From assembly GCF_012034205.1 (NCBI RefSeq), contig NZ_JAATEM010000005.1:1-64000 (forward strand): a stretch of DNA of 64,000 nucleotides, given 5' to 3'. Position 1 is the stretch's first letter, and every line of letters starts with the position of its first letter. The notes beneath the pieces were generated by a model, which saw only the letters and a program-made list of their open reading frames with translations, had not been told where the DNA came from and searched no databases. Of this stretch, positions 42,177-51,298 are shown piece after piece. Source of the DNA: Streptomyces composti (GTDB lineage: Bacteria; Actinomycetota; Actinomycetes; Streptomycetales; Streptomycetaceae). Made by a program: the position numbers and the translations under genes.

Positions 42177-42370
42177 TCCGAGCCTTCGGGCCCGTCCTGA
42201 CCGGAGTCCTCTCCGTCTCCTGACCGGTCGCCGCCGCGACGGCCGGGAGACACACCGGATGATCACCCTCATGGCTCGGCGCACGCCACCCGGACGAATG
42301 GTCTTGGCGTCCATTGGGGCCTACGGCGACGCGCAGCACAGGCGGCCGGGACGGAGGCGGGGCTAGTTTG

Positions 42371-42409
42371 CGCTGGGCCGCACCCCGCGACGACGGGGGC
42401 GGCCCAGCG
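42371..42409. promoter_or_regulatory. Long hairpin in the ctaD leader region
   Basis: CGCTGGGCCGC (42371-42381) pairs with GCGGCCCAGCG (42399-42409); inside, CCCCG pairs with CGGGG around a 6-nt loop. This gives 16 paired bases with one bulge, ending 66 bp before the ctaD ATG. It could be an attenuator, operator or RNA stability element. Confidence 0.55.
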
Positions 42410-42474
42410 GGGCCCTGCCCGTCTCCGTCCCTGCCGCTGATGCCGCCCCTGCGCTGCTGCCGAAGAGGAATCCG

Positions 42475-44187
42475 ATGGCGACCCAAACCGAGCCCGTTGC
42501 TCCAGTTCCGGCGGCCGAGCGACACCGCCGCGGTCGGGTGATCATCTCCTGGCTGACCACCACCGACCACAAGAAGATCGGCCACCTCTACCTGATCACG
42601 TCGTTCGTGTTCTTCCTGGTCGGGGGAATCCTGGCGATGGCCATCCGGGCGGAGCTGGCCCGGCCGGGAACGCAGCTGCTGTCGAACGAGCAGTACAACC
42701 AGGCGTTCACCATGCACGGCACGATCATGCTGCTGCTGTTCGCCACCCCGACGTTCGCCGGGTTCGCCAACGCGGTGATGCCGCTGCAGATCGGCTCCCC
42801 CGATGTGGCCTTCCCGCGGCTGAACATGTTCTCGTACTGGCTGTTCCTCTTCGGCGGGCTCATCGTGCTGAGCAGCCTGGTGGTTCCCGACGGCGCCGCC
42901 GACTTCGGCTGGACCGCCTACACGCCGCTGAGCGGACCCGAGCGCACCGCGCACCTGGGCGGTGATCTGTGGATCATGGGGCTGGCCCTGGCCGGGTTCG
43001 GCACCATCCTCGGTGCCGTCAACTTCATCACCACGATCATCTGCATGCGCGCCCCGGGCATGACCATGTTCCGGATGCCGATCTTCACCTGGAACGTGCT
43101 GCTGACCTCGGTGCTGGTCCTGCTGGCGTTCCCGGTCCTCGCGGCCGCGCTGTTCGCTCTGGAGGCGGACCGGAAGTTCGGTGCGCACGTCTACGACGCG
43201 TCGAACGGCGGGGCACTGCTGTGGCAGCACCTGTTCTGGTTCTTCGGCCACCCCGAGGTCTACATCCTCGCCCTGCCCTTCTTCGGCGTGGCCACCGAGA
43301 TCCTGCCGGTCTTCTCCCGCAAACCGCTCTTCGGCTACATGGGGCTGGTCGGTGCCACCATCACCATCACCGGTCTGTCCGTGGCCGTGTGGGCGCACCA
43401 CATGTTCGCCACGCAGGCGGTGCTGCTGCCGTTCTTCTCCTTCATGAGCTTCCTGATCGCCGTCCCCACCGGAGTGAAGTTCTTCAACTGGGCCGGCACG
43501 ATGTGGAAGGGCTCGATCTCCTTCGAGCCTCCCATGCTGTGGGCGGTCGGCTTCCTGGTCACCTTCCTCTTCGGCGGTCTGACCGGCGTGCTGCTCGCCT
43601 CGCCGCCGATGGACTTCCATGTGACCGACAGCTACTTCGTGGTGGCGCACTTCCACTACGTGCTGTTCGGCACGATCGTCTTCGCGATGTTCGGCGGCTT
43701 CAGCTTCTGGTGGCCGAAGATGACCGGGAAAATGCTCGACACCCGGCTGGAGAAGGTGCACTTCTGGACGCTGTTCGTCGGGTTCCACACCACGTTCCTG
43801 GTGCAGCACTGGCTCGGCGCGGAGGGCATGCCGCGGCGCTACGCGGACTATCTGGCCCTCGACGGCTTCACGGCCCTCAACACGGTCTCCAGCATCGGCG
43901 CCTTCCTGCTCGGCCTGTCCACGCTGCCCTTCCTGTACAACGTGTGGTGGACCGGCCGCTACGGCAAGCGGGTCGAGGTGGACGATCCCTGGGGCTACGG
44001 CCGCTCGCTGGAGTGGGCGACGTCCTGCCCGCCGCCCCGCCACAACTTCGTCACGCTGCCCCGTATCCGCTCCGAGTCGCCGGCCTTCGACCTGCACCAC
44101 CCGGATCTGGCGCAGCTCGAGGAGGCGGAGAACGTCGGCAAGCGGGACGCCGTGCCCACCGACCGCCACAAGGGCGAACCGCGATGA
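42475..44187 (+). CDS. ctaD: Cytochrome c oxidase subunit I (orphan copy)
   Basis: 570 aa with twelve hydrophobic helices. The heme-copper oxidase motifs are intact: [12 protein letters not shown] (heme a ligand), [15 protein letters not shown] (Cu-B His and cross-linked Tyr), VWAHHMFA (two Cu-B His) and [10 protein letters not shown] (heme a3 and a ligands). Residues such as MPLQIGSPD and [12 protein letters not shown] are typical of the actinobacterial CtaD. The usual neighbours ctaC, ctaE, ctaF and qcrCAB are absent, so this is a second, separate copy. It is probably used under special conditions together with subunits encoded elsewhere. The 5' leader contains a long hairpin; GAAGAGGAA is the ribosome site. 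Confidence 0.97.
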   Translation: MATQTEPVAPVPAAERHRRGRVIISWLTTTDHKKIGHLYLITSFVFFLVGGILAMAIRAELARPGTQLLSNEQYNQAFTMHGTIMLLLFATPTFAGFANAVMPLQIGSPDVAFPRLNMFSYWLFLFGGLIVLSSLVVPDGAADFGWTAYTPLSGPERTAHLGGDLWIMGLALAGFGTILGAVNFITTIICMRAPGMTMFRMPIFTWNVLLTSVLVLLAFPVLAAALFALEADRKFGAHVYDASNGGALLWQHLFWFFGHPEVYILALPFFGVATEILPVFSRKPLFGYMGLVGATITITGLSVAVWAHHMFATQAVLLPFFSFMSFLIAVPTGVKFFNWAGTMWKGSISFEPPMLWAVGFLVTFLFGGLTGVLLASPPMDFHVTDSYFVVAHFHYVLFGTIVFAMFGGFSFWWPKMTGKMLDTRLEKVHFWTLFVGFHTTFLVQHWLGAEGMPRRYADYLALDGFTALNTVSSIGAFLLGLSTLPFLYNVWWTGRYGKRVEVDDPWGYGRSLEWATSCPPPRHNFVTLPRIRSESPAFDLHHPDLAQLEEAENVGKRDAVPTDRHKGEPR

Positions 44188-44558
44188 GACGCGGCGAGCG
44201 CGGACCGGTGCCGGACGGGCGCGGGAGCGCCCTGGCCGACCGGGTCGAGGGTTATCTCCTCGCCCGCACCCACCACGAGCAGGCTCGCCGCGAGGCGGAG
44301 GCCCTCTGCGCCCGCCTGCCCTGGCTGACCACCGCTCAGGCGGAGGACGTCACCCGTCAGTACGTCCGTCAGCGCATCGACCTGACCCGCACGACGATGC
44401 TGCACACCCTGGAACGCGCGGAGCAGATGCGCGGCGAGTACGAGGCCCGGTACGCGGCCCTGCGCCGCGGTCTGCTCCGCCGCCACGCCGCCTTCGCCTG
44501 CGCCGTCGTCGCCTGCGCGGGGGCCGCGGGCACCGCGGTGTGTCTTCTCGGCCGCTAG
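44184..44558 (+). CDS. Tail-anchored helical protein coupled to ctaD
   Basis: 124 aa, starting inside the ctaD stop (ATGA). The N-terminal part is helical and charged ([61 protein letters not shown]). The C-terminus is one hydrophobic helix ([24 protein letters not shown]), so the protein should sit on the membrane facing the cytoplasm. Small proteins of this type follow orphan ctaD copies in other Streptomyces as I recall. An assembly or regulatory role for the oxidase subunit is inferred from the coupling only. Confidence 0.83.
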   Translation: MRRGERGPVPDGRGSALADRVEGYLLARTHHEQARREAEALCARLPWLTTAQAEDVTRQYVRQRIDLTRTTMLHTLERAEQMRGEYEARYAALRRGLLRRHAAFACAVVACAGAAGTAVCLLGR

Positions 44559-44754
44559 CCGCATCCCAGCGGCGCGGGTGCCGCGTCCGGCCGCCGCGGC
44601 TGCTCGCAGGTGGTCGCGGATGCTCACAGGTGCGGGCGCATCGCGGCAGCCACGAGGGGTACCTGGCTCGTGCCCGCGCGGGACGCCCCGGCGGCCGCGC
44701 GGGCGGGCGGGCGCGGCCCTGACCGGCGTTTCCGTGAGCGGAGAGGAGCGACCC

Positions 44755-45906
44755 ATGGCTGTGAGCATCGAGGAGCAGACGGTCGTCCAGCTGGGCGGTG
44801 CGGCCAGCGTCCTGGCCCGGCAGCGACGCGATCACGCCGAGATGGACCGGCTGATGGACCGCTGGGGCGCTCTGGCCGACGGTGCGGAGCGTGAGCGGCT
44901 CCTGAAGGAGCTCGTGCAGCTGGTCTTCAGCCATGCCTTCGCAGAGGAGACCGTGCTGTGGCCGGCCGTGCGGCGGTCGGTCGAGGGCGGGGACGAGCTG
45001 ACCTCCCGGGTCGAGGAGGAGCACCAGCAGATCAACGATCTCGTCGCGGAGATCGAGCGCCTGAGCCCGGGGTCCGCCGGGCGGGAGGAGAAGGTGCGCC
45101 GGGTGTTCTCCCTGATCCGGCAGGACATCCGCGACGAGGAGGATGTGGTGCTGCCGCGCCTGCAGGAGGCGCTCCCTGCCGCGCAGCTGCGCCGGCTCGG
45201 CACGGCATGGGACACGGTGCGGCGGACTGCGCCCACGCACCCCCACCCTGTCATCCCGAGGCGCCCGCCCGGCAATGCGCTGCTGGGCGTGCCGCTCGGC
45301 GCCTGCGACCGGATCCGGGACGCGGTCGGAGCGGGCAGGGCCCGAAAGGGCCGGGCGAGCGGGGCGGGCGGGGCGGCAGGAGACGCCGGCGACGCGGAGA
45401 CACGGCAGAAGAGGCTCGAGATCCTCCTCAACGATCACCTGGCCGGGGCGGCCGGCGCCGCGGAGCTGGCCCGGCGGATGGTGCGGGAGCACGGTGAGGG
45501 CCCGGACGGCGACAAGCTGAGGGACCTCGCGCGGCAGTGCGCGCAGGACCGGCTGGCGCTCCAGCGGCAGCTCGGCGAGCTGGGCATCCCGGTCAGGCAC
45601 TACAAGGTGTACGGGGCCTGGCTGGGCGAGAAGGCCGGACGGCTGAAGCCCAACGGCCGGCTGCTGCGCGGTACCGGGCTCTCACTGCTGGTGGAGCTGG
45701 GTGCGTTGCGGCTGGCGGCGCAGGGCAAGGCGCTGTGCTGGCGCGCCCTGCTCGCCGCGGCCCGGCGGGACACCCGGCTGGACGCGGCCCGCCTGCTGGA
45801 GCTGCTGCGCCGGGCGGAGCAGCAGATGGAGACGCTGGACGCGCTGCACGACGAGGCGGCGGGGGCTTTGCTGGCCGGTACGGCGACGGCACGGCACGAC
45901 GCGTGA
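44755..45906 (+). CDS. Hemerythrin domain joined to a ferritin-like helical domain
   Basis: 383 aa with a GAGAGGAG site. Residues 1-150 form a hemerythrin/HHE domain (LARQRRDHAEMDRLMDRW, LVQLVFSHAFAEETVLWPAVRRS, RVEEEHQQINDLVAEIE, LIRQDIRDEEDVVLPRLQ) with the usual His/Glu ligands. A basic Gly/Ala linker (195-215) leads to a second four-helix domain (RLEILLNDHLAGAAGAAELARRMV, LRDLARQCAQDRLALQRQLGELG, GLSLLVELGALRLAAQGKALCWRALLAA, AARLLELLRRAEQQMETLDALHDEAAGALL), ferritin-like in pattern. Joining the two in one chain is less common than separate genes. It lies 196 bp after the ctaD pair. Confidence 0.85.
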   Translation: MAVSIEEQTVVQLGGAASVLARQRRDHAEMDRLMDRWGALADGAERERLLKELVQLVFSHAFAEETVLWPAVRRSVEGGDELTSRVEEEHQQINDLVAEIERLSPGSAGREEKVRRVFSLIRQDIRDEEDVVLPRLQEALPAAQLRRLGTAWDTVRRTAPTHPHPVIPRRPPGNALLGVPLGACDRIRDAVGAGRARKGRASGAGGAAGDAGDAETRQKRLEILLNDHLAGAAGAAELARRMVREHGEGPDGDKLRDLARQCAQDRLALQRQLGELGIPVRHYKVYGAWLGEKAGRLKPNGRLLRGTGLSLLVELGALRLAAQGKALCWRALLAAARRDTRLDAARLLELLRRAEQQMETLDALHDEAAGALLAGTATARHDA

Positions 45907-45994
45907 ACGGCCCGCCCGGCGGCGAGGCCCGCACCCGGCTCGCGGTCCCCGGTCCCCCGTCCGCCGCGCGCCGTTCCGGGCTACGTTGTCCGGC

Positions 45995-46543
45995 ATGACA
46001 GCACTCGGAGCCGTTGCCTGGCCGCCTGAACCGATACGCACCGGACGGCTCGTGCTGCGCGAGTCGCGGGCCGGGGACCGTGCGGCGTTCGTCGAGTTGT
46101 TCGCGTCGCCTCAGGTGCGTGCCCATCTCGGTGGCGCTCGCCCGCGGGAGGAGCTGGAGCGGGAGGTGCCGCCGGTGCCCGGGCGGCGGCCGGGGGTGTT
46201 CGTGGTGGAGCTCGGCGGGGCGATGATCGGCACGGTCACCATCGAGCGGCGTGCCGCGGAGCGGCCGGGGCACATCCGGCCCGAGGGCGGTGAGGCCGAG
46301 ATCGGCTACATGCTGCTGCCGGAGGCGTGGGGGCGGGGCTACGCCGCGGAGGCGTGCACAGCCGTTCTGGAGTGGTTCGCCGGAGTACGCCCGGGAGAGC
46401 CGGTGCTGCTGTGCACGCAGACGGCCAACGAGCGCTCGCTGCGTCTCGCCGGGAAGCTGGGATTCACCGAGGTCGAACGCTTCCAGGAGTGGGGGGCCGA
46501 GCAATGGCTGGGGGTCCGGTCGCCCGCCGAGGGCACCCGCTGA
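45995..46543 (+). CDS. GNAT-family acetyltransferase (RimJ/RimL type)
   Basis: 182 aa. The GNAT core is clear: RTGRLVLRESRAGDRAAFVELFA, FVVELGGAMIGTVTI, EAEIGYMLLPEAWGRGYAAEA (acetyl-CoA-binding Q/RxxGxG/A motif) and TQTANERSLRLAGKLGFTEVERFQEWG. The pattern matches the group that acetylates N-termini or small amines. A TACGTT -10 (45982-45987) ends 7 nt before the ATG and there is no ribosome site, so the mRNA is probably leaderless. Confidence 0.92.
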   Translation: MTALGAVAWPPEPIRTGRLVLRESRAGDRAAFVELFASPQVRAHLGGARPREELEREVPPVPGRRPGVFVVELGGAMIGTVTIERRAAERPGHIRPEGGEAEIGYMLLPEAWGRGYAAEACTAVLEWFAGVRPGEPVLLCTQTANERSLRLAGKLGFTEVERFQEWGAEQWLGVRSPAEGTR

Positions 46544-47193
46544 GCGTGCACCGGGGCGCCGACGTATTCTTCGGGTTTCAACCGCTTGCCGGATGCGCGA
46601 AGCGGCCCACTACCAGGATCCCGCACTGAACACCAACTCTTTGTCAGCCAAAGCGAGTTGACCGCCAAGCGGCATTTTTCGCCCATACCGCCAGGGCCGG
46701 CCGGCCGGTGCCGTCATCGGGCTGCCACGAGGCGTGAGCAGGAGCGGTATGGTCCCTGCCGAATGCCACCAGCACATGCGCAAGCCGCAGGTCGGTGGCG
46801 GCACGACCGTGCCGCCTCGAACCCGCACCTCGCCGCTCCCCCGCTGCTGCACGCCCTCGTCCGGGACCAGGAGATCCATGTCGCGCGCCCTCGCCGCCGT
46901 CCGTCCAGCCGAGTCGTCGGTCTCCGCGTGCCCGGCGGGGAGACGCTCCCGGGCGACGCTGCGTTAGGGCGGTTCGCAGGTGACCGGCCGTGTCAGGACG
47001 TTCGCCGCACAGCCGCCGCAGGCGCGCGGTGCCGGGGCCACGGGCGCCGGAGGCGGGCAGGCGGCCGGCCGCGCGCGCCGGGTCCGTCCGGCCGCGCGCG
47101 TCCGGGCCCGGCTTCCGCTCTCCCCCAGCCCACCGGCCCAGGCCCGCCCACGATCCCCGCACTCCGACGGCTTCCCCCTCTCGTGAGGACCTG
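46544..47193. other. 650-bp intergenic region upstream of the conservon
   Basis: An AT-richer stretch at 46600-46690 holds a near-perfect inverted repeat, AACTCTTTG (46635-46643) / CAAAGCGAGTT (46649-46659), which overlaps a -35-like TTGACC (46658-46663). A T-rich segment follows. This is the most promoter-like part and probably drives the conservon with a regulator bound at the dyad. The rest has one possible short ORF (46878) and otherwise nothing recognisable. Confidence 0.5.
46878..46967 (+). CDS. Possible 29-aa leader ORF
   Basis: ATG 46878 has a well-placed AGGAG (5 nt spacing) and encodes a 29-aa basic, Ser/Ala/Arg-rich peptide with one Cys. It lies in the leader upstream of the conservon. 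Good translation signals are the only evidence; no family is recognised. Confidence 0.3.
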   Translation: MSRALAAVRPAESSVSACPAGRRSRATLR

Positions 47194-48693
47194 ATGATCG
47201 AACTCATAGTGACCGCCGCCGCGTTGCCGGCGCTGGCCGGCGCCGGAACCGCCTGGCACTTTTGGCGCAAAAGCGATCGCGCCGAGCGTCAGGCCGAGTT
47301 GTTGCGCGGCCACAACGACCGGCTCACCCAGCAACTCGTCGCCGCCGAGCAGTGCGTGGGGCATCTGGCGGCCACCGTGGTTCCGGCGGCCGTGAGCGAC
47401 GGCCGGTCCCGTGGCGGGCAGGGCGCCGGGCTCGTCGTACCGCCGCATCTGGACGGCACTCCGCTCGCCGAGCATCTGCGTGCCCTGCCGGGTGCGGTGA
47501 CCGCCGCGGTGCAGGAGGTCAGGGCGCAGGAGCGCGCGGCCGCCGTCCGTGCCGCCGAGGAGGCCCGTCAGGAGGCCGAGCTCCAGGTCGAGAAGGTGCG
47601 GCAGGAGTCGGTGGGGGTGGCGCGGGCCGCGGTGCGCGGCTTCGCCAACAACGTGGTGGCCCGTGCGGCGCGGCTGGGCCGGGCGGTCAGCCAGGGTGTG
47701 CGGCGGCACGTCTCGGACGAGGCGTACGCGACGCTCGTGGAGATCGACCATCTGGCGCAGCAGATGCTGCTGACCGCCTCGGGGTACGCCGTCCTGGCCG
47801 GTGACAAGCTCTCCCGGCGCTGGCCCGCCACCACGCTGACCGACATCGTGCAGGCGGCCATGGGCCGGATCGAGGGGTACGAGCGGATCAAGCACCCGGA
47901 GATGGGGTCCGTGGCGGTCGAGGGACGCGCGGTGGAGGCCGTGGTGCACACCCTCGCGGTGCTGCTGGACAACGCCCTGCGCTACTCGCCGCCGTCGGCG
48001 AGTGTGCACGTCTCCCTGGAGCAGGGGCACCACGCCTGCTTCCTGATCGTCGACGACGCCGGGCTGCGCATGGACGACGAGCGCCTGCTGTGGGCGAGCG
48101 ACGTGATGTCCGGCAAGCAGCGCGACGACATCACCCGCCTGGGCGCCCACCCCCAGACCGGGTTGCGGGTGGCCTCCGTGCTGGCGGAGGACTACGGCTT
48201 CCGGGTGGAGCTGACCGCGCCGAACATCTACCAGGGCACGCGCGCCATGCTCGTCCTGCCGAAGCATCTGCTGACCTCTCCGGCTCCGGCGGCCCCGGCC
48301 GCATCCGCCTCCCGCTCCGCCTCGCCGGACGCCCCGGGCTCCGGTGCGCAGGGGGCCGTGGACTCCGCCTCGCAGGCGGTGGCCGGTTCCTCCTCCCCCG
48401 CTGCCGCCGGGGCGATTGCCGGTGCCACCGAACGGCCCGCAACCGCCGCCACGTCCGGGGACGGAGCCGGGCCGGCCGCGGAGCCGCCGGCCAGGACGGC
48501 CAGCGGGCTGACCGTGCGCAAGCGCTCCAAGGCGCCGGCGGTGCCGCGGAGCACATCGGCCGAACCTCCCGCCGCCGGGCCGGGCCGTCCCGCGATCGCC
48601 GCGGCGTGGGCCGAGGGGACGCGCCGCGGCCGCAGGGACGAGACCTCCCAGACGCCCGCCGGACACGACGCCGCACACGACGAAGGAAACTGA
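47194..48693 (+). CDS. cvnA: Conservon CvnA: membrane-bound sensor kinase-like ATPase
   Basis: 499 aa with GAGGA upstream. One N-terminal hydrophobic helix (LIVTAAALPALAGAGTAWHFW), a coiled-coil linker (EQCVGHLAATVV, ERAAAVRAAEEARQEAELQVEKVRQE), a DHp-like helix region (VSDEAYATLVEIDHLAQQMLLTASGYAVLAG) and a HATPase domain (VEAVVHTLAVLLDNALRYSPPSASVHVSL, FLIVDDAGLRMDDERL, GLRVASVLAEDYGFRVEL) with N- and G-boxes. The last 130 residues are Ala/Ser/Pro-rich. This is the first gene of a conservon (cvnABCD), a Streptomyces signalling unit thought to resemble a membrane G-protein complex. The operon continues to 52512. Confidence 0.92.
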   Translation: MIELIVTAAALPALAGAGTAWHFWRKSDRAERQAELLRGHNDRLTQQLVAAEQCVGHLAATVVPAAVSDGRSRGGQGAGLVVPPHLDGTPLAEHLRALPGAVTAAVQEVRAQERAAAVRAAEEARQEAELQVEKVRQESVGVARAAVRGFANNVVARAARLGRAVSQGVRRHVSDEAYATLVEIDHLAQQMLLTASGYAVLAGDKLSRRWPATTLTDIVQAAMGRIEGYERIKHPEMGSVAVEGRAVEAVVHTLAVLLDNALRYSPPSASVHVSLEQGHHACFLIVDDAGLRMDDERLLWASDVMSGKQRDDITRLGAHPQTGLRVASVLAEDYGFRVELTAPNIYQGTRAMLVLPKHLLTSPAPAAPAASASRSASPDAPGSGAQGAVDSASQAVAGSSSPAAAGAIAGATERPATAATSGDGAGPAAEPPARTASGLTVRKRSKAPAVPRSTSAEPPAAGPGRPAIAAAWAEGTRRGRRDETSQTPAGHDAAHDEGN

Positions 48694-48695
48694 CC

Positions 48696-49118
48696 GTGCA
48701 AGACACACACTCCAACAGCCTGGGCTGGCTGCTCGACCAGGAACTCGGCACCGTCGAGGGCGTCCGCTACGCGGTACTGATGAGCAGCGACGGGCTGCTG
48801 AAGGCCCGCACCGAGACGATCAGTCAGGACGACGGGGAGAAGTTCGCCGCGCTCACGGCGGCGCTGCGGGCCGCGGGCAAGGCCTGGGACGAGTTCACCG
48901 GCGGTCAGGGCATGCGCCAGCTGCTGATCGAGTCGGTCGGCTGCATCGGCCTGACGACCACCGCGGCGAAGAACACCATGCTCTCGGTGTGCACCACAGG
49001 ACCGGACGCCGATGTGGGCCTGATCTCCCATCACATGGTGCGGCTCGCCACCCGGGTGGGGCACGAGCTGGGTGTCGCCGACCGGGTGCCGGCCGCGGAA
49101 GGCGGCTCACCGGCATGA
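48696..49118 (+). CDS. cvnB: Conservon CvnB: Roadblock/LC7-domain protein
   Basis: 140 aa from GTG 48696, 2 nt after the previous stop. The Roadblock fold is present: LGWLLDQELGTVEGVRYAVLMSSDGLLKARTETI, AALTAALRAAGKAWDEF, QLLIESVGCIGLTTTA and MLSVCTTGPDADVGLISHHMVRLA. Roadblock proteins act on small GTPases as partners or GAP-like factors. In conservons CvnB works with CvnD. Coupled to the next gene by ATGA. Confidence 0.94.
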   Translation: MQDTHSNSLGWLLDQELGTVEGVRYAVLMSSDGLLKARTETISQDDGEKFAALTAALRAAGKAWDEFTGGQGMRQLLIESVGCIGLTTTAAKNTMLSVCTTGPDADVGLISHHMVRLATRVGHELGVADRVPAAEGGSPA

Positions 49119-49468
49119 CGGGGCCGCGGCGTGACCCCGACATGGTCAGGCCCTATGTCCGCACCGGCGGTCAGGTCCGTGCCCGTGACGACGTCCGTCC
49201 GGAGAGCGTGGTCGTCGCCGCGAACGCGCCCACCGAGGGTCTGAGTCCGGACGCCCGCCGGGTGATGCGTCTGTTCGCCGGGGCGGGCGGCGGCCTGGCC
49301 GTCGCCGACATCGCCGCCGCGCTGGAGCTGCCGCCGTCGACGGTGCGCATCCTCGTCTCCTCGCTGATGGACTCCGGCCACCTGGCCGCCCCGGTCGCGG
49401 CGGCCGGCCATCAGCCCGACTTCGACCTGCTGCAGGAGGTGCTCCGTGGACTCCGCTCCATGGTCTGA
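49115..49468 (+). CDS. cvnC: Conservon CvnC: DUF742 protein
   Basis: 117 aa. The DUF742 hallmarks are MVRPYVRTGGQVRARDDVRPESVVVA and a winged-helix-like C-terminal half (LAVADIAAALELPPSTVRILVSSLMDSGHLAA). Its start overlaps the end of cvnB, and the next gene starts inside its 3' end (23-bp overlap). CvnC joins the membrane-associated complex of CvnA, B and D. Confidence 0.94.
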   Translation: MTGPRRDPDMVRPYVRTGGQVRARDDVRPESVVVAANAPTEGLSPDARRVMRLFAGAGGGLAVADIAAALELPPSTVRILVSSLMDSGHLAAPVAAAGHQPDFDLLQEVLRGLRSMV

Positions 49469-50066
49469 CCCGCCCGTCACCTACGTCCCGTCCACGGTGA
49501 CGCGGTCGGCCAAGATCGTCGTCGCGGGCGGCTTCGGCGTCGGCAAGACCACGCTCATCGGCAGCGTGTCGGAGGTGAAGCCGCTGCGGATGGAGGAACC
49601 GATCACCCAGGCCAGCGTCGGGGTGGACGATCTGCGCGGCACTCCGGAGAAGACCACGACCACCGTGGCGATGGATTTCGGCCGCATCCACATGGCCGGC
49701 GGCCGGCTGGCGCTGTATCTCTTCGGGCTGCCCGGGCAGGCGCGCTTCCAGCCGCTGTGGGAGGACCTCACCGAGGGCGCGCTGGGCTGCCTGGTCCTCG
49801 CCGACACCCGTGACCTGGACGCCTCCCACGACGCGCTGGGCCTGCTGGAGACCTGCGGCGTGCCGTACGCGGTGGCCATCAACGCCTTCCCGGACGCGCC
49901 GAGTTACCCCGAGGCCGAGCTGCGTGAGGCTCTCGCCCTGGATCCCGGCACTCCCCTGACGGTCTGTGACGCCCGCGACCGCACCTCGTCCCTGCACGCC
50001 CTGATCACGCTCACCGAGTACCTCTCCGAGCGTCGCTCGGCCGCCCTTCTGGAGTCCCGACCATGA
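49446..50066 (+). CDS. cvnD: Conservon CvnD: small GTPase-like ATP/GTP-binding protein
   Basis: 206 aa from GTG 49446. The P-loop is KIVVAGGFGVGKTTLIGSVSE (residues 23-43). Switch-like TTTTVAMDFGRIHMAGGRLALYLFGLPGQARFQPLW contains the G3 motif (LPGQ), then a VLVLADTR-type strand (CLVLADTRDLD) and AINAF for the base-binding loop. This is an MglA/Ras-like protein. In conservons its nucleotide state depends on CvnB. It overlaps the P450 gene that follows (ATGA). Confidence 0.94.
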   Translation: MDSAPWSDPPVTYVPSTVTRSAKIVVAGGFGVGKTTLIGSVSEVKPLRMEEPITQASVGVDDLRGTPEKTTTTVAMDFGRIHMAGGRLALYLFGLPGQARFQPLWEDLTEGALGCLVLADTRDLDASHDALGLLETCGVPYAVAINAFPDAPSYPEAELREALALDPGTPLTVCDARDRTSSLHALITLTEYLSERRSAALLESRP

Positions 50067-51298
50067 CGATGCCTTCCGCCGCGTCCGCGCCGGCCGGTGA
50101 ACCGGAGCGAATCGCCCTGTACTCCCCGGAGTTCGCCGCCGACCCGCACGCCATGTACCGGCGCATGCGCATGACTCACGGTCCGCTCGTCCCGGTGGAT
50201 CTCGCTCCCGGGGTGCCGGCGACCCTGGTGATCGGCTACTACCAGGCGCGCCGCATCCTCAACGATCCGCTGCACTTCCCCGCCGACCCGCGGGCCTGGG
50301 AGAAGCTGATACCCACGTCGTGTCCGGTCCGGCCGATGATGGAGTGGCGTCCCAACGCGCTGCGCTCCAGCGGCGCCGAGCACGCCCGCTACCGGGCGGC
50401 GAACACCTCCGCCATCGACGCGGTCGACCAGCACCAGCTGCGGGCCCTGGTGGAGAAGATCGCCTCCGGCGCCATCGCCGGCTTCCGGGCGACCGGTGAG
50501 GCGGATCTGCTGACGCAGTACTCGTTCCCCATCGCCTTCCAGGTGCTGAGCGCGCTGCTCGGCTGCCCGGACGAGATCGGCCGGCGCATCGCCGACGGCA
50601 TGGCGAGGATCTTCGAGACCACGGACGCCGAGCGCGGCAACGAGATCCTCAGCCAGGCCGTCCTGGACCTGGTGGCGCTGCGCCGGCGGGAGCCCGGCGA
50701 CGACATCACCTCCCGGCTGATCGCGCACTCGGCGCGCCTCGACGACGTGGAGATGAGCCATCAGCTGGTCACGCTCTACGGCGCGGGCATCGAGCCGCTG
50801 ACCAACCTGATCAGCAACACCATCCTGAAGATCCTCACCGACGAGGACTTCTCCGCCGATCTGCACGCCGGGCTGTCCACGGTGCGCGACGCCCTGGACG
50901 CCGTGCTGTACACCGACCCGCCGATGGCGAACTACTGCATCTCCTATCCGCCGTATCCGATCGACGTGGACGGGGTGCTGCTGCCGGCCGATCAGCCGGT
51001 GGTGATCTCCATGGCGGCCGCCAACAACGATCCGGCGCTCACCGCGGGGGTGCCGGAGGGCCGGCTGACCGGCAACCGGGCGCATCTCGCCTGGAGCGCC
51101 GGCCCGCACACCTGCCCCGCCCGCTCGCACGCCTACCTCATCGCGGAGACCGCGATCACGTATCTGCTCGACGCGCTGCCCGAGACCGACCTCGCCTGCC
51201 CGGCCGGCGAACTCACCTGGCGCCCGGGCCCGTTCCACCGGGCCCTGGAGTCGCTGCCCGTCATCTTTCCCGCCGCACGTACAGGAGTGCCGTCATGA
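50063..51298 (+). CDS. cvnE: Conservon cytochrome P450 lacking the ExxR motif (CYP157-like)
   Basis: 411 aa. P450 signature parts are altered. The I-helix is TLYGAGIEPLTNLI, not the usual AGxDTT. In the K-helix the place of ExxR reads ALDAVLYTDPP, so Glu and Arg are Ala and Tyr. The heme loop is AWSAGPHTCPARSHA, with the Cys ligand kept (FGxGxHxC replaced by WSAGPHTC). This loss is known for the CYP157 family, which occurs in conservons next to CYP154, so it is a family feature rather than decay. Catalytic activity is uncertain; a role within the conservon complex is possible. Overlaps both neighbours by ATGA. Confidence 0.9.
   Translation: MTMPSAASAPAGEPERIALYSPEFAADPHAMYRRMRMTHGPLVPVDLAPGVPATLVIGYYQARRILNDPLHFPADPRAWEKLIPTSCPVRPMMEWRPNALRSSGAEHARYRAANTSAIDAVDQHQLRALVEKIASGAIAGFRATGEADLLTQYSFPIAFQVLSALLGCPDEIGRRIADGMARIFETTDAERGNEILSQAVLDLVALRRREPGDDITSRLIAHSARLDDVEMSHQLVTLYGAGIEPLTNLISNTILKILTDEDFSADLHAGLSTVRDALDAVLYTDPPMANYCISYPPYPIDVDGVLLPADQPVVISMAAANNDPALTAGVPEGRLTGNRAHLAWSAGPHTCPARSHAYLIAETAITYLLDALPETDLACPAGELTWRPGPFHRALESLPVIFPAARTGVPS

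Noticed and set aside
42031..44169. A 712-aa minus-strand open frame opposite ctaD
   Set aside because: It covers a gene with unmistakable oxidase motifs on the plus strand; composition of the minus frame is typical of a shadow.
50063..51298. The ExxR-less P450 as a pseudogene
   Set aside because: The frame is intact and coupled on both sides, the heme Cys is kept, and loss of ExxR is an established trait of the CYP157 family in conservons.
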